Source: Rhea pennata (Eukaryota > Chordata > Aves > Rheiformes > Rheidae). From it: a stretch of 64,000 nt of DNA. This document shows positions 38,160 to 52,239 of this stretch, piece after piece. The notes under the pieces are model-generated. The model was not told the origin of the DNA and did not search any database. It was given only the letters and a program-made list of their open reading frames with translations. Where the stretch lies: assembly GCF_028389875.1 (NCBI RefSeq), contig NC_084667.1, forward strand, positions 58,878,570 to 58,942,569. The letters are read 5' to 3'. How positions within the stretch are numbered: the stretch's first letter is position 1; each line of letters starts with the position of its first letter. Both the position numbers and the translations under genes were made by a program.

Positions 38160-38420
38160 TTCTCCTCTCGGAAACCAAGCGCGGCTCCTCCGTTGCTCAT
38201 CACCAGGAGTTGGAAAAGCACCAGATTGGCCGTCCCCAGGCTTGCCAATCCTCTGCGACCGGTCCCCCTGCAGAGGTGCAGGCTGTGATGGGCGATCTCA
38301 ACCCCCGCTCTTCTCCCGGGCCGCGCTGGTGGCTGCGCACCGGTGCCCGCGCACGTCACTCCCTGTTCCAGTCCGTGCCTCGCCACCAGCAGAGACACCC
38401 TGACCGGTGTGCAGATATCC
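38160..38420. other. CpG-rich block, orphan
   Basis: A short stretch with about 20 or more CpGs, including CCGGGCCGCGC and GCGCACGTCACT, in CpG-poor surroundings. It contains a cAMP-response half-site (ACGTCA). No adjacent gene explains it. It may be an enhancer or an unannotated non-coding transcript's promoter. Confidence 0.4.
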
Positions 38421-40160
38421 ATTTAGCAGAATTTAGGTTTCACGCACTGCATTTCACTGTTACACTAAATTGCTAAATATTCTGCAAGGAAAGGAAATAA
38501 CTGCTGCTTTAAGATGAGAAAAGTATTCCAAGCAAGAAAGGAATAAAAACCAAGACAACGCAGTGAAAACACAAAAGGCTATTGATGAACTGAAAATCCT
38601 AATCAATCAGTAGCAAATATTCCAAACACGGCTTTTTAACACAGCAGCAGCTATGTTTACCTCCCTGCAGTGTGATTTTCTTTCAGCACAGGACTCTAAA
38701 GCGGTTTAAAATACTGAGGATGTTCTATGAGAAATGGATTGCAATATTACATCCACGTTGGAAGCAAGGAAATGTGTCTAACACCGCTCAGCAAACATAG
38801 CCGGGACGAAAACAGGTGTGAGGACATTATTTTCGCAGAGATGGATGAAAAGCAAAGATGTATTAGTTTTAAGCTTAAATATTTAGGCAATTATATAAGA
38901 CAGTGCTCCAAAGCACTGGTGCGAACTTTTATCTTCTTTATTTTGGAAATTTCTCCTGGGAACCTTGTCAGGTGTAGATTTGTTGCCCCAAAGGCAGCCG
39001 GTTTGGTTGCCAGTGCGTTGGTCTAACTAAAGGACATGCACAAGGCAAACAGCGCTGTTCTGCTCAGCGTCACTGTGCACGTCCATCCCTTATCGAAATT
39101 TTTACATAACACTGTTGATGATGACAATAAACAGCACGAGAACTGGCCCACCTCTCCCACAAAAGCTTTCCAAGAGATCAATCAGATTACCATAGTGTTT
39201 ATTAGATTTGAACTATTTACTTTAGCAATTATAAGAAAGTATGGGGAAACCAGAAAAGACCAGTGTAATCTGTATGTCGCAAAAGTAGTTTAAGATTAAC
39301 TTTTACAGAAGAACTACCAGAAGAACTTCCTCTAGTGCCACTGCCATATAACTTACTTCTCTGAGGAAACTGAGTAAGTACAAACTTTTGCTTTCTGTAC
39401 TAATCCCTGTCAAACAGACCACTGTAAATATCCTCCGATATTCTTCCAATATAGCACTGGAAATTTATATAAATTCATATAAAGTCATCCAAATGCATTA
39501 TCCCCCCAAAAGGAGTAAAACGTAACATAGAGAAATCTCTAGGAAAAAGCTGTTGTACTATTTGTGCCATCTTGATACTATCTACATGTCAATTCTCAAA
39601 ATACCCTTGTAAGATTTTTCTTAGATGCACAGGTTGATTCAGAAGTCACATTGCTTGCCAAATGGTGCGGTGAAGGTTAATGACAGACCCAAGATGAGCA
39701 CCTTAGTCCCTAGATGTCTGACTGGGCTCAGTTTATGTTTGGAATAAATACACCACATTTCAGCATGAAATTGTGTCTGGCAGCATAAGCGGGTCTTTAG
39801 CCTGACTTCTGTAATGAGCTTTGGGATGGGCAAGCTGCCATGAACTTCATTATAGGATGAAGGATTATGCCTCGGTTCCCAGGGCTGGGGGCAGACTGAC
39901 ATTAGATGAGAAGAAACTGCCTTTGTGTGAACAGTGGTGCACAATTATAGAAGCAAATCAAGCTAGAATGTGCAAAGGGGAGTTTTTAATAAGATATGCC
40001 AAGCAATCCTTCTGCTGCGCTCAGCCACTGGAAAGGCCTCAGCTGTTGTGCTGCCATTAGAAGAAATGTGCAGGTAATCCAGAGAAAGTCCAGAAAACAA
40101 GAATGGCCTAGCAAACAATCTACAAAGAACAGTAGGACTGCTTAACACTGGTCAGTCAGT

Positions 40161-40215
40161 GCAGAGCAGTGGTCTTCAACTTTTTTCAGTCTATGGACTA
40201 AAAAAGTTTTTCCAG
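40161..40215. mobile_element. Possible old DNA-transposon (hAT-like) end
   Basis: The segment beginning CAGTGGTCTTCAAC and continuing into a T-run and TCTATGGACT resembles the terminal sequence of vertebrate hAT/Charlie-type elements (CAGTGGTTCTCAAC followed by a 'ggacc' block). The matching opposite end is not identified, so this is a tentative fossil fragment. Confidence 0.25.
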
Positions 40216-41780
40216 GAGAGATTCAGAGGATAGACACAATGATCTTCAAATCCATTAAAAAGTTGCTGCAAAAGGAAAGGAATAAAATACTCTCCATTTT
40301 CTGTGGAGATAAGAGAAGAAGAAACAAGCTTCTGCTACCGCAGGAGAGATTGATTAGATATAGCAAAAATGTTCTTAGCGATGAAGAGGCTGAAGCACTG
40401 AGGACAGTATAATATCTCTAGAACTACTGGGTTTTAGCAACAGGCCAGACAGATATCTGCTAGTGATCTGTTGGTATCACTGGTCGTGCTTGGCAGTAGA
40501 GGACAACCCAGAGGACCTGCAGGATCCTATAAACCCTGGAGATGCAGCAAGTTCATGACATAAGCCACTGGGCTACTAACACTGACAAGAGCTGACAGTA
40601 ATGCTGCAGTTTGCTAGTGCCATACTGATGGTAAAGATGGTGGAGCCATGACCAGCCAGCACCCAAGCGCTGGTTTCTTTTCAGATACAAGGAGACAGAT
40701 AGCAAGGAGCTGTGCCCACGGTGACACAGAGCACCCACAGTAAGCCCAAGACTGGAGAGTTTCTCTCCCTTTCTCATGTGCATTTCAAACGGGGCAGTAC
40801 AGGTAATCCCAGAAAAGAAATTAAAGAAAATCAAGTAATCATAAAAATCTGGCATCTTGAGCAAGGGATAAAATGCTAGATGAGGGAGCTCACAACTTTC
40901 CAGAACTCTTTGTGAAACTTGGCAAAAATATGTCCTGAAGTAATTGCAGTAGGAACAGAATCTCACTGAGTAGGTAACAAGCAATAATGGAATTAATCAC
41001 TAGGAATTCATTAGGAGGGGCAAGGCCAAAAAGTTCATCAGCTTTTATCTGAAAAAGCATGTCACTTGCACGCATGGACCATCATCTTCTTCTAGCATCC
41101 CCGATTAGAGTGCTAGAATGCATCACACATGCTTTCGTCTTGAGAGCCCTTTAAAGGAACAGGCCTTGAGCCCTTAAAAGCACTAGCAATTGCCCATAAT
41201 GAGTTTTTCCCTTAGTAATCTCAAGGCTGAATCCACCCGTTGTGAGTTCTTGCTGAGCAGCTGGTTAGTCATCCTGGAATGACGTGTGTGCTATATTAAA
41301 TGAAACATGTGAAAAGAAATAAAAGCCTCTCAAGGGCCAGGCTAGATTTGTCAGTGATAAAAAGTTATCCCAGCAAGCTCTGGTTATGACTATTATTTGG
41401 AAACAATTGCTTGTAGCTGCCTGAGGATGCACAAGACACTGTGCTGGCTCAGGAAGCTTCATTTGAATGTGATGGACCAGGTCCCCGTGACAGCGCATGA
41501 ACGGCAAAGGGGAGACAGCAAGAAACAAGGAGGGCAGGCATGAAGCACTCTTTGTGCTGCTCGTCCCATACACGTTCTTCTGGAGTTAACCTAAAGCTCA
41601 GTCCTCCACTTGCCTCTATTTCCACCAGGATATCACAGCCCAGAGAAAGGTGAAGGAGGAAGCAAACTTCCACACAGCTCTGGTCCAGCAACTCTTCCTA
41701 TCCCAACAGTGCATCTGGAGCTTAAGACCTGGTGTGCAGCCTTGCAGCATCACATCTGCAACTCTTCTCTGCAGTTCTCC

Positions 41781-41814
41781 TTCTTCTTCTTCTTCCCTTT
41801 TTTTTTTTTTTTTT
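41781..41814. repeat. (TTC)n / poly(T) pyrimidine tract
   Basis: Five TTC units run into CCC and then 17 T. Simple repeat; no attached element was found. Confidence 0.9.
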
Positions 41815-44800
41815 ATGCCTCTCCTTGGCATTCTCATTCAAATGTAATTTGTTCATCTATTCATTACTAAACAGCACAAAAACAAATTCAAATACAAGAA
41901 AAAATAAATCAATGGGACATTTTACCAGGTTGTGACCTAGCATTTGTCCCAATTACTCCATCCAAGGGGAAAAAACAACCTGGAGAAGAAGATCCAGTAT
42001 TTGCAAACCCAGCCAATATCTCTGTGGCCCCCTCTCAGTGGGATGTGTCCTCTGACACGGTGACACTTGGGAATGTGGCTAAGAAAGTGCTTACTAGACA
42101 GCCTCCAGATACACAATCCCATGCTTGACATCTCTGAGCTACTACGCAGAGAACTGCCCAACAGCACATGGGGAGCTGCTGCTTGCCTCCTCCCACTGTA
42201 CCTGGACACCACATCTCCCCCGCTTTTGGTCCTGACTCTCGGGTCTGGCATTTCTCATTTCCATTGAAATGCCCTTTACAAGTGACTAAATGCTGAAACA
42301 GCTCAAGGTTTGAGTGTGTTAATAAAAAAAGGACTTGTTTTGCTTACAGTGCTGTAAGGACACTTGAATGGGTGTCTGTCTTTGTTACTAAACATGTAAA
42401 GCAGGAGATAATCTTGATTTTACAAAGCTGAGGACACACAAGTAGCAGAACTGAATAATATTGTTCAATTTCTCAGAATTATTTGCAATCCATTGCAAAT
42501 GCCGAATACAATTTCTCCACTTTCTCCACAAACAGTTAATCTTGGGCTTATTATACAGATTTAGATTGCATTGTTTTATTCATAAGACAAAAAATGAATT
42601 AACTGCTGCTTTTGCAGCTCAATTTCTGAGAAAATGTTTTCATATGGTATACTAAATAGGATCCTCAAGGGAATGTTCTTTTCCATAGTTAAAAAAAAGG
42701 CATATCTAATATTATATGCAACAACCCCTTCAACCTCTTATAAATGAAGCTGCTCAGTTGTAACGCAGGCAGAAGAAGTTAGAAGTACATGCATCAGGGA
42801 TACCTTTAAACACTGCATCCAAAATACTGCCTTTAAATAGACATCAGAATATCATTTTTGATATCTATTGCTGATCTTTATTTATTTCATTGTATACTCT
42901 GTTCTATGTAGGAAATGTTAGAAATATTGTGGCAACTTCATGCCAGGCAGAAGCACTTTGTGAATGATCTATGTCTGGCCTTTGAGCTAATGGGACAACT
43001 CCCACAAGATCAAATATGTACAAACTATGTAACCCATGCTGGTAGGGCTGGTGTTTCTGGGACACATGGAGACAAAAAAAAGCGTTATAATCCAGAAGAC
43101 CTAGCAGAATTCTTTAGCTGTTGGGGAAATAGGACTATTTTTCTGAAAGATCAGTTAGAATTGCAGTCCTCAGGAGATCTGTAAATCTCAACCAGGAATA
43201 CGCTTTTATTTATTAAAAGATAAAAAAGCTTTCTGTAGTGCCAGTAAATTCAACAGCAAAAACTCTGTTGATTTCAACAGTGCAGAATAACGGACGAATT
43301 CATTCCTGACTCAGAGGATTTGAAATGTAAGCTATTGAATCCTCACAGCCACTTGGATTTCCCCTGGAAACTTCCCTCTGTATTGCTAGCCAAGCCTGCG
43401 TTTGCTTAGAGACATGAGAAAATCCCAGCAGGAGGGAGCCTGAGAACAGCAATGAGCAAACTTTGAGGAAACAAAAGAAAATTCAAAACTTCAGAATCAC
43501 TTGGTGTCTTGCTTGTTAGACCTCAAAAGGAAGTACTGCTTTTGTTATTTTCCACTTATTTTCCCCCAATACTTTCCACTTCAAGAACTTCCGATCACCA
43601 TGATGAAGTCTACTGGGGAGTTCCTGGCCAGTCTTTACTTCTGCGTAGAAACAGGTGCCCCTGTGCAACACACTCATGTGACGGGGGAGGTAGCTTGACT
43701 GGGAGAAAGTAACAGTAAAGAAAGGATGTCCTGGCTAGTCCTGCCAAATCTAAACATGACACTGTTACAGTCATAGAGGCCAGATGGGATTTGGTACAGA
43801 CCAATGACCTTTTGAATCAGCATTTCATTCTCTGATCTAAAATTAGGACTCTTATGCCCCGTACACAAGCTGCCCCCAGCCTGGACACAGCCATCATCAC
43901 AGGGAAGACCGGTGAACTGAGCGCTAGAGAAGGCAGATATATTCCAGCCCTGTTTTTTACACATTAATGGAAGCACATGCATTTCCTCCTTGCATCAGTG
44001 GGTGGCAGGAGCTAAGCCAGCTCTGGCTGCTGCAGAGCAGTTCTGGAGAAGTCAGGGTTCAGGCGGCAGCTGGGCTGGCTGCCACTGGCCCACGGGCAGG
44101 TTGGAAACACTTGTTTTGAGTCAACTTTTTTTAAAATCATTTGACTTAGAGGCAGCCCAATAGAGCTGTCAGTCTCATCCTGGGTTTTCTTCAATATCTG
44201 ACACTGCAGCCTGCGAGCACCTGACCCAGGAGACAAGCACCCAGTCCTGCACAAGGCAGTGCAGAGCAGCTCTGCTGCACTGCCACACAGGGGAGAGGGG
44301 ACAGACTGTGCCCCAACCAACACGGTGACATTTAGGAGCCCCGAGCTGCATCGAAGAGTGCACTGATGGCTGGTGTGGCCAAGCATATGGCTTCCTGGAC
44401 TGCTTTCCAGCAGCTTAACTGATGTTACAGTTTCCATTCCCCTTCCTGCAGCCCCTGGATGCACTGACCTCTGAGGGGATCAAAATGAAAAGTGACTCCT
44501 CCTTAGCGACCCCTTTTATTGCAGCAGTGCTGTAAGCTGGCATTACGGGTAAGACAAAAATGATGGAGCTTTGCGAGCACACACACACGTGCACGCAGGT
44601 TTCTCTAGCTTTGCAGAGAGCTGCTCATTGCACATTCGTGCTGCCCCTGCTCCCTAGTATGCGCATGAGGAAGGTGTAAACAGAGAAGCGATGTTATATA
44701 AAGAAGGAAGAGTAGGCTGGAAAAAATAATAAAAAAAAAAAGGATAGAAAGTGCTGGAATACTTTAAAAATGGGATGATAAAAACCACGGTGTTTTTCTC

Positions 44801-45438
44801 TCAAAGTATCTCTGAGGCTTCTCGAAAGCAGTAATCTTTGCAAAACTGTCTGTATACAAGCAACTGTGGCCCTCCAGATTACCTCTGCCCGGTGCTCTTG
44901 CAGAGCTGCTCTAAGCATCTTGTTCACGGAAGCCTCCTCCAGACCCAAACCTGGTGCTGTAACCACGAAGCATGCCCTCCTCTTCCCGACAAGAGAGCAG
45001 GAAGACAGGAAGCGCCAGCTCCCATTTGTTTTGAAGAGAGTTGTGCTGAGATGACTGGATTTCCAGACTGGAAAAAACACTTCCAGTTCCTTCAATCAGA
45101 TCATGCTGGTGAAGAGGAAAAAGCTACACCCTTTCCTTAACATTCACCACTCCTCCTCAAGTCGTCACATGGCATATTTTAAGAATGCCAGTCTGCAAAT
45201 AGGTTGTTATGAAAGAAAAACATTGCTACCTCCATTATACACACAAGGAGAGGAGGTCACAGAAGGGCTGAGCAATTTGTCCCAGGCTAAAAAGCCTTTC
45301 TGCAGAAGAGCCAGGAATAGCAAACTGGGAACGTCCGGATGTCAGGGCTGTCACGGTAAGTGGACCTCACTTCTAACAGATAATATCTCTCTCCTGCACA
45401 TTGTAAAAGCCTCAGAGACAACTGGATCTAGATGGAAA

Positions 45439-45711
45439 CCTCAAATATGGACCCCTCCTCTAATCCCCATGTGAAGGGAGGGTCTTAGAGCAACCTCAAA
45501 AATGCACACCTCCCTCATAGATATCAGGGCTAGGGTGCCAGGACAGCCTCAGATATGAAAGCCTCTTCCACCCTAAATATCACGGTGATAGTGTCATCAG
45601 CCTCAGCTATGGACCACTCCTCAAGAAGAAATATCAGGGTGAAGATGTCAGACCATGCTTGCATATAAGCTCCTCCTTTGACAGAAATTTAGGAAATTCC
45701 TGTCATATTTG
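45439..45711. repeat. Degenerate minisatellite, 54-bp unit, about 5 copies
   Basis: Units start CCTCAAATATGG (45439), CCTCAAAAATGC (45493), CCTCAGATATGA (45547) and CCTCAGCTATGG (45601): exact 54-base spacing three times. A fifth, more diverged copy starts near 45658 (CTTGCATATAAG). Each unit carries CCTC-rich sequence about 15-20 bases in, then an A(T)AATATCAGGGTGA-like block. Units differ at many positions, so the array is old. Although 54 is divisible by three, stops occur in the frames I checked. Confidence 0.85.
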
Positions 45712-48700
45712 AACTCTTGGCTCAATATCTATCCATGCAGGAGTTTTGATACTGGTAGAAGCCAAAATCAGAAAAGCTCTGTATGAAAAGTTCAACTCAG
45801 GTGCAGCTAGAGATGGTAGAACTATCACCAAGCTTGATCATGTGAGGTTTATGCCATTGGTAAGGAGGTTCTAGCCAGAGCTAGACCAGAAGGATGAAGA
45901 TACAATGCCATGATGGCTGTTGCTGTTAAACATACTTAGTGAAGGCTGTCTTGCCTGACTTTCACATCTAGATTCAACAGAACCTGAACTGATCAATCTA
46001 CTCGGCAAAAGGGCAAGGTTTTGTCTGAGGAGACCATGCTAGAAAAGACAAAGGATTTTGCAAGGAGGGGCTGGAACAAGGGATTTTTTTGAATCTGAGA
46101 ACACAGGTTTGGATGAGTCCTTCAAAAGTGGAGTAGTTTAATTTCTATCTTATATTGTTTGACATTTAGGTGTTGAGTTTAGGTGTTGCTTTTGATGAGT
46201 AGAATGTTACCTAGCCTGGAATTACCAACAGCCTTGGACAACTATTTCAGATGTGAGAAAAATGTCTATTCTTCACCTACTGCAAAAAATGCCTACACAA
46301 GAGGCCTTTAGAGAAGGCTAAGAATAGGCTTCAAAATTGCAGAAGTCTGGCCCTTAGTGTATTTTTTTGATCATTCTGAAAGACAAGGTGTGTTGTACTT
46401 AAAACAATATATCTTAAAGTGAGTCTACTGATAAAAAATTCAATGCAGGTGCATAACTGTCAAGGGTGGCAAGGCACAAGGTCTAGAGAAGCAGTTTGTG
46501 AAATAAGAGGAAAAATTAGAGGGTAAGACAGCCTCTTGCCATCTCACACATGAGCCCAACTCAAAAACTAGGTATTTCTCTAAATACTGAACTGAACTTG
46601 CTACTTACTCGGTCTAGGAGAGCTCTCTGAGCTTACATAGTACACATCAGTGTTTGCTTGCTTTGTCTTCCTTTCCAACAGTTCCCTGGTTAGTGCGTGT
46701 CCCAGTGGCTGGAAATGACAGTCTTGCCAGCCTGAGAGGTTTCTTCCATCACAGCAGGACTCCCTTCACCAGGAAGGACTCCCTGTTCCCACTTTGATGG
46801 CAAGGCCATCAGACAGCTATGAGTCCAGTTAGCTGCAAACTAGGAGAATATCAGTTCACTGTCACACAAAGAAACTGCAAGAGGAAGCAAAACTTCATCC
46901 TGGTGAGTTAAGATATTCATCCCAGACAAGTCTTGGTTCTTTCATTTTTGCTCACTATTATTTACGTCTTTTATGTGAAGCATTCATCAATTGCCACAGG
47001 AACTTTTCCAATAGCAGTTTGTGCTGCATGACACATTCTGCGCAGTGAATCCAAGTCCCCTCATCTTTCAGTTCCCATGCTCTGGTCCTGGCCTCTCACA
47101 GCCTTCCTCCTCCTAAGCTATGTGTTCTGTATTTGAGTATGTTATCACAGTTCTTCTGAGCTCAGTTGCTGATGAAGGAATAGAGCCTTTCCTTCCATTA
47201 CTGCAGTCATCATGAATACTGAAGGGAAAAACATCCCAATCAATCAAAAGTATCATATTTTGGCAAGCACATCACCCAAGCAATCCTTTTATGACCTGAC
47301 AGGTCGGAGTTAAAATACACAACTGTCTGGAGAGCTGGTTCATCTCCTCCAGACCTCCTGCAGGTTGTCAGCTGCTTTGTTTCAGCAGCTGAACAAACAC
47401 AGCTTTTTGAACCGGCAAGTTTCTTTGCACCTACTGACCCCACTGTCTCTGCGCTCAGGGAGAGTAGCTTGGCCCAGCTCCATGGCCTGGCCGCCATTGC
47501 TCAGGTCTTTGGATTTGAATCAGTCTTCAGAATTCAAACTTTCAGCCCTTTCACTGACCCCAAACTCTATAATTTTATCGACAAAGTCAGATAAATATGA
47601 CTGGCATGGTCACTTGACCTGTTTACCCCACAAGTTCAGGAAGACCCCAGAATCTCCTCTGTTACTCTGTCTGTACCTGCCCCACTTCTGTCAAAATACC
47701 TCACCCCGCATTAAGCAGAACTAAAGGAAGAATCTTCAGATGTGCTGGACATTTAAAGAAGTGAAATAGTGAAATAGTGAAGGAGCTAGCTCCAAGCAAT
47801 TCAAGGCGCAGTGGATGTTGTTGGTGTCCTCTATGTGGTGGTAGCCCCTGCAAGTCCCATGGGCTGTCTTTGTGGAGAGATAAGAAAGTGAGAGAAAAGC
47901 AGGAAAAAAATGCTCCTACCAAAGCCCAGTTCATGTATGGTCAGTATGGAGGCCCAGAGCCTGGGCATAGGGGATGTTTAATGGCTCTTTTACTGGACTG
48001 TTTTGGTGGTCTGGTGCAGCACAGGCAGCAAGAAGCAGCTTTCCTTCCTCCTATCTCATCCCTTCAGTCTCGGACTGGAAGTCTCCATCTCTAAGCATGG
48101 GTTAGACAGAGGCTGCTGGCTCCTCTCCGCTTGCCTGCCAGAGAGCAAATGCGAGCATCCCTCCGGCACAGGAAGTTAGCATGCCAGACACATTCACCCT
48201 GGGGGGCAGCAGAAGACAAATGCTTTCTATTAAAAAAAATGGTTCCTAGGCAGCTCTGCACCACTGAGACTCTCCCTAGGCACTCAGCACCTGAGAGCCT
48301 CGGAGCTTCTCCTCTAGCTTGGGGCATAACCAGAGCTCCTGATTGCACAGGGAGCCAGACTCAACACTTACTTAAAAATGCCTCCAGCCTGAGTAGGCCA
48401 CCAAAATATTATAAAGAAATGGCTGTCTGTTAACTCCTCTGCTCCTCCGTGGTGTAAGGCCATCTCTCCCAGCAGCACAGGGAGGCTGCAGGGAGGCTGG
48501 CTGGCGACCTCAGCATCCGTCCCCATGCCACCTTGGGCTGCTGCACACACGGTCGCCCGGGCCTTAAGGAAGGCTGGACATCACCTCACCCCAGCCTCAC
48601 AGCCTTTTCAGCCCAGCCTCACGTTAGAAGCATTTTCCAGCTCTCCCTACTTCAGGCTGACCTCCCCTGTCTCCCCCACCAGCTGCTGGCACTGGTTTCC

Positions 48701-49444
48701 CAGTTCCAGCGGAAGGTGCCTTATGGTGCATGCTTGCCCCAGGATGTGGCCTCCCCACTGCCAGTGGGTTGCACGCAGACATGTCAGCTTCCTACTATTG
48801 AGGCATGTGCAGCTGGACTTACGTAAGGCTTAAATAAGCTTGAATTAGCTGTGGAAAATCCCACAGGAAAAATAATGCTTCTCTTGTCTAGTGATTAGGG
48901 TAACTAAAACAAGCTTCAACAAAAATCTCAAATACCTGTCAATGAATGAGCATATTGAATGAACAGACTCCAGGAAGCTTTACTCTCAAGGCAATCTGCT
49001 TTTTGACACACCTTTGGTTAGAAAGGAAAGACAGTAATTCTCCAGCATGCTGAAAGAGGAAATTCAAAAGTCACTTCAAAATAATGTACTTATCAACTCT
49101 TCTTGTTTATATTTTTTCATTATTATAGATAAATTAAATCATTCATTCCATAGTGCACAATATTCAGAAGATTTTTGAGTAGAGGAACATCCCACTTGTA
49201 AGCTCTTGCCCATCCAAATTTGGGTATTAGCACTGCTACTGGGTAACTCTTTGGTGACGGATACAGAAGAGGTGCATGATCCCATGAGAGTTTGCTGTTC
49301 AAATTTAAGGAAGCATCTGCAAATTTAAGCTAGAAATCTTTGAAGTAACTCTTGCTGTTAAGTGAAGACTACAGCTGAAAAATATATCCTATATGTTATG
49401 GGAGCAAGTTCAAAAACTAGGATGTCTCAAAATTCCAGACTTAA

Positions 49445-49521
49445 GATAGGTAGATAGGTAAACTGTCCTGGATAGGTAAACTACAGACACAAGCTAGATA
49501 GACTTCCTAGACAGGTAAACT
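49445..49521. repeat. Short interrupted repeat of GATAGGTAAACT
   Basis: GATAGGTAAACT occurs at 49453 and 49471, GACAGGTAAACT at 49510, with a partial GATAGGTA at 49445. A short local duplication with uneven spacing; no function assigned. Confidence 0.7.
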
Positions 49522-52239
49522 ATAAACACAGAATATCAGTGTAGCCCTAGGCAATATATTCCGAGTAGCTATGGAACACAGAAAAGTTCGCATAGAGTAC
49601 TAGAATATATACAGTCTGGTACAAACTGGCTAGTCATCGTGCGAAACTGTGTAAGTAAATACGTGCCAGCTGTCTTGGAAATCAGGCTACACAGACAAGC
49701 CATACCATGATCTGGTGGATCAGCAGGAGGATGGCAGTAATAGGCTGGTTTCCAGTAAATACAGATACCTGAATCGTTATGCTTAAGCTCTGAGCTTTAA
49801 TCTGAGGTCTGATGACAAGATGTCATATACATGCCTGGAAGTGAGGTGAGGGGTAAGGAGGCTTCTTTCTGCCAGCAGAATTGCCCTGACCCTGTTGAAG
49901 TTAGTTTACAGTAGCTCAAGATGAGGTTCTTCAACAGATCCCACTATGTGAATGTATTTTATATCCCACCTAAATCATCCTATTTAAACATTTATCCAGG
50001 AAAACAGTCAAGGACACTTGCAGATTTGCAGCTACATTTGTTACCAAGCTGAGCAGCAGACTCCCGTGGGCTCCCCTGCAGCGCTCACTGCAGAAGTGTC
50101 CTGCATGCCAGGGCTCCTATGTTAACCAGGGACGAGACACCTATCTCATAAAATAGTAGCTCTCCTAGGGCACCAAATACAAGAAGTTACTGAATATTTG
50201 AAGAGATGTTTAGGTGGGCCTGGGACGTGTCGCCAGTGCTGCCCTTCCTGCACGAAGGGTTGGTGTAGGTGTCTCCAGCTAGGTCTCCACTCGAGCCCCG
50301 CTGCCCCAGCTCTGCCTTGTGCTGTGTGATTGCAAGCCTTCCCTTTCACCCCGTATTGCCATCAGAGAAGGTGGCTAAGCACAAAACCACTGCACGGCAC
50401 TCCTGCCGTTTTGTGTTTCCTGTGATTTTCAGAATGACGGGGCACCCTGTGCTTCTGTCGCGTGACCACAGTAGTTTCCAGCCACCTACTGTCAAACAGC
50501 CGGAGACCCAACCCACGGCAATCCCAGAAGGGGACCCTCTGTGCCGCTCAACCTGCAGCCTGGCCTGAGATGAATCAGTGTTTTCCAGTCATAAGAGATC
50601 ACGTGTTTTTCCATCTGGGCCAACCCTCTGCTTCCACTTCCTGCTTTTTCAGTAATTGTTTGGGATGACGATTTGTTTTTTTCTGTTCCTGTGGTACTTT
50701 AGAGGACAGAGTCCCAGAGAGGAAAGCAGCAGTGCCAGGGTGGCAGGATGCCTGCCAAAATGGTGCAGATAAGCAGAAACCTCTTCCATCCAGCACCCTG
50801 TTTGCTCAGACAGGCGCTTTCTTCCAGTACAAACTTTGGTCGCAGACCACGTCTGCTGTTGGGAGATGCCCCCGTGGCCAAGCCCACGTGGCCCTCCATG
50901 AGTGCTGGGCCTCTGCACAGCACTGAGTGTGAGCACCAGGAGCACCATGCCAGCTCCAGATGCACACCCAGATTTAAGTCTCTGGACCATTTAGGTGTTT
51001 TGCATTGAACTGTAACTATGAAAGATAAACCAGAAATTGTCCTGGGCATAGTGACTGGACACTGAGGCCTGCTCACTGCCATGCTACTGCCCTTGTGGCT
51101 CTGCTTCGCAGGGAAGGGGAGAAGTGACACTGGTAGTTCAGCAGCAATGCTAGCATCTGCAGGACCATCACATGTCGATTTTCCCGCAGGGAGGTCAGCT
51201 GTTTGGGCCCAGGTCTCACTCGGGTGGATTCAGAAGCCTCTCCAAACTGAAAACATCTAGGTAAGCATCAGTGCAGCTTCTGACAGCCTTTGAGATCATC
51301 TGCAAAAGGGATATGGGACCTGTAGTGCTTCTGCAGCTGCTGCCATCTCCCACTGTCTCCCAGAAAACACCCCCTCCACAGCATGCACACTTCACAAGCA
51401 GTACTGGGCTGACAATCTTCTCAGAAATCACAGAGGCAGATCAGGAAGACAAATCCCTCTTCTGCAAGCAGAAGACAGGTTCAGATGCTCTTGGAGAGAG
51501 GAAGTCCATGTCTCTGCACAGGTGCTCAAGCTACCTCACTCAAGGTGCTTGATGATATTGCTGTCCCCTTGGAATGCTAAAGACTGGTGAGTCTTGGTCT
51601 GGGATGGGTGCTTTGCCTTGTGAGTTATGCAGGATCCCATGCACAGTGAGGTCCTGTTGGTAGCCGTGGCCCAGGCACCCCAGCACCAGCGGTCTGTGCT
51701 CCCTGACATGTGCCTCATCCTTACCAGCCCATGGCAATGTTCTGCTCCATGAGCAGAGTTTTCGCATCTCCCCTGCCTCCAGGGGACGCTGGTTTCAGAG
51801 GCTGTGCTGAGAGATGGACACGTCACGTGCAAGAACCCCAGAGGTCCCACTGCAGACTTCCTCCCTTCGACCCGCTTGGCAGGAATGCCCAGGCAGGAGC
51901 ATGCGCTGCTCTGCTGGAGGCTCTTACCGAGGATATGGACTGTGGCGATCTCGGAGAATCCGGGGCTGTGGTTCGTCCGCCTGGCTATGATGTCACTGCA
52001 AATGCGATGCCGTGAGAAGCCACCCAGCCAATTCGAACTCCGTGTTGGACATTCCATGCTGGCACTATCCATGGAACGACTGAGTGGACAGTGAGGCCAG
52101 GTGCCCCCGTGTCCCATCGGATGGTCCTTTGGGCTGTGACTCCCCAGCTCAGCTCCTCCACTGGGGTCAGTTTAAGGCAGATGGCATTAGCACCCGGGCA
52201 CACCAGTGCCCTGCCCAGGGGGACTTATTCCATGTCCAA

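Larger units (their letters stand above)
34202..52239. other. 3' UTR of EXOC3L4 plus intergenic region
   Basis: About 18 kb with no recognisable coding exon on either strand. It includes the EXOC3L4 3' UTR of unknown length, a CpG-rich block at 38160-38420, a possible hAT-type end near 40161, a C/T-rich tract at 41781-41814, a 54-bp minisatellite at 45439-45711, and a short GATAGGTAAACT repeat at 49445-49521. The longest open frames (143 codons or fewer outside 51.5-52.1 kb) have no family character. Confidence 0.6.

Noticed and set aside
37997-38422. 141-codon minus-strand open frame over the CpG-rich block
   Set aside because: Arg/Gly/Ala-rich translation typical of CpG-rich DNA; no motif.
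42915-43184. 89-codon plus-strand open frame with a protein-like beginning, tested as a possible exon or pseudogene of the Sec6 family
   Set aside because: No match to Sec6-family segments, no acceptor/donor pair in a consistent phase, and it lies well away from either gene.
51536-52117. 193-codon minus-strand open frame in GC-rich DNA, with a protease-like DTGA word in a neighbouring minus frame, considered as an endogenous retrovirus fragment
   Set aside because: No second retroviral motif, no LTR and no consistent frame were found. The open frame is explained by high GC, and a four-residue match is chance level. A translated search would decide.
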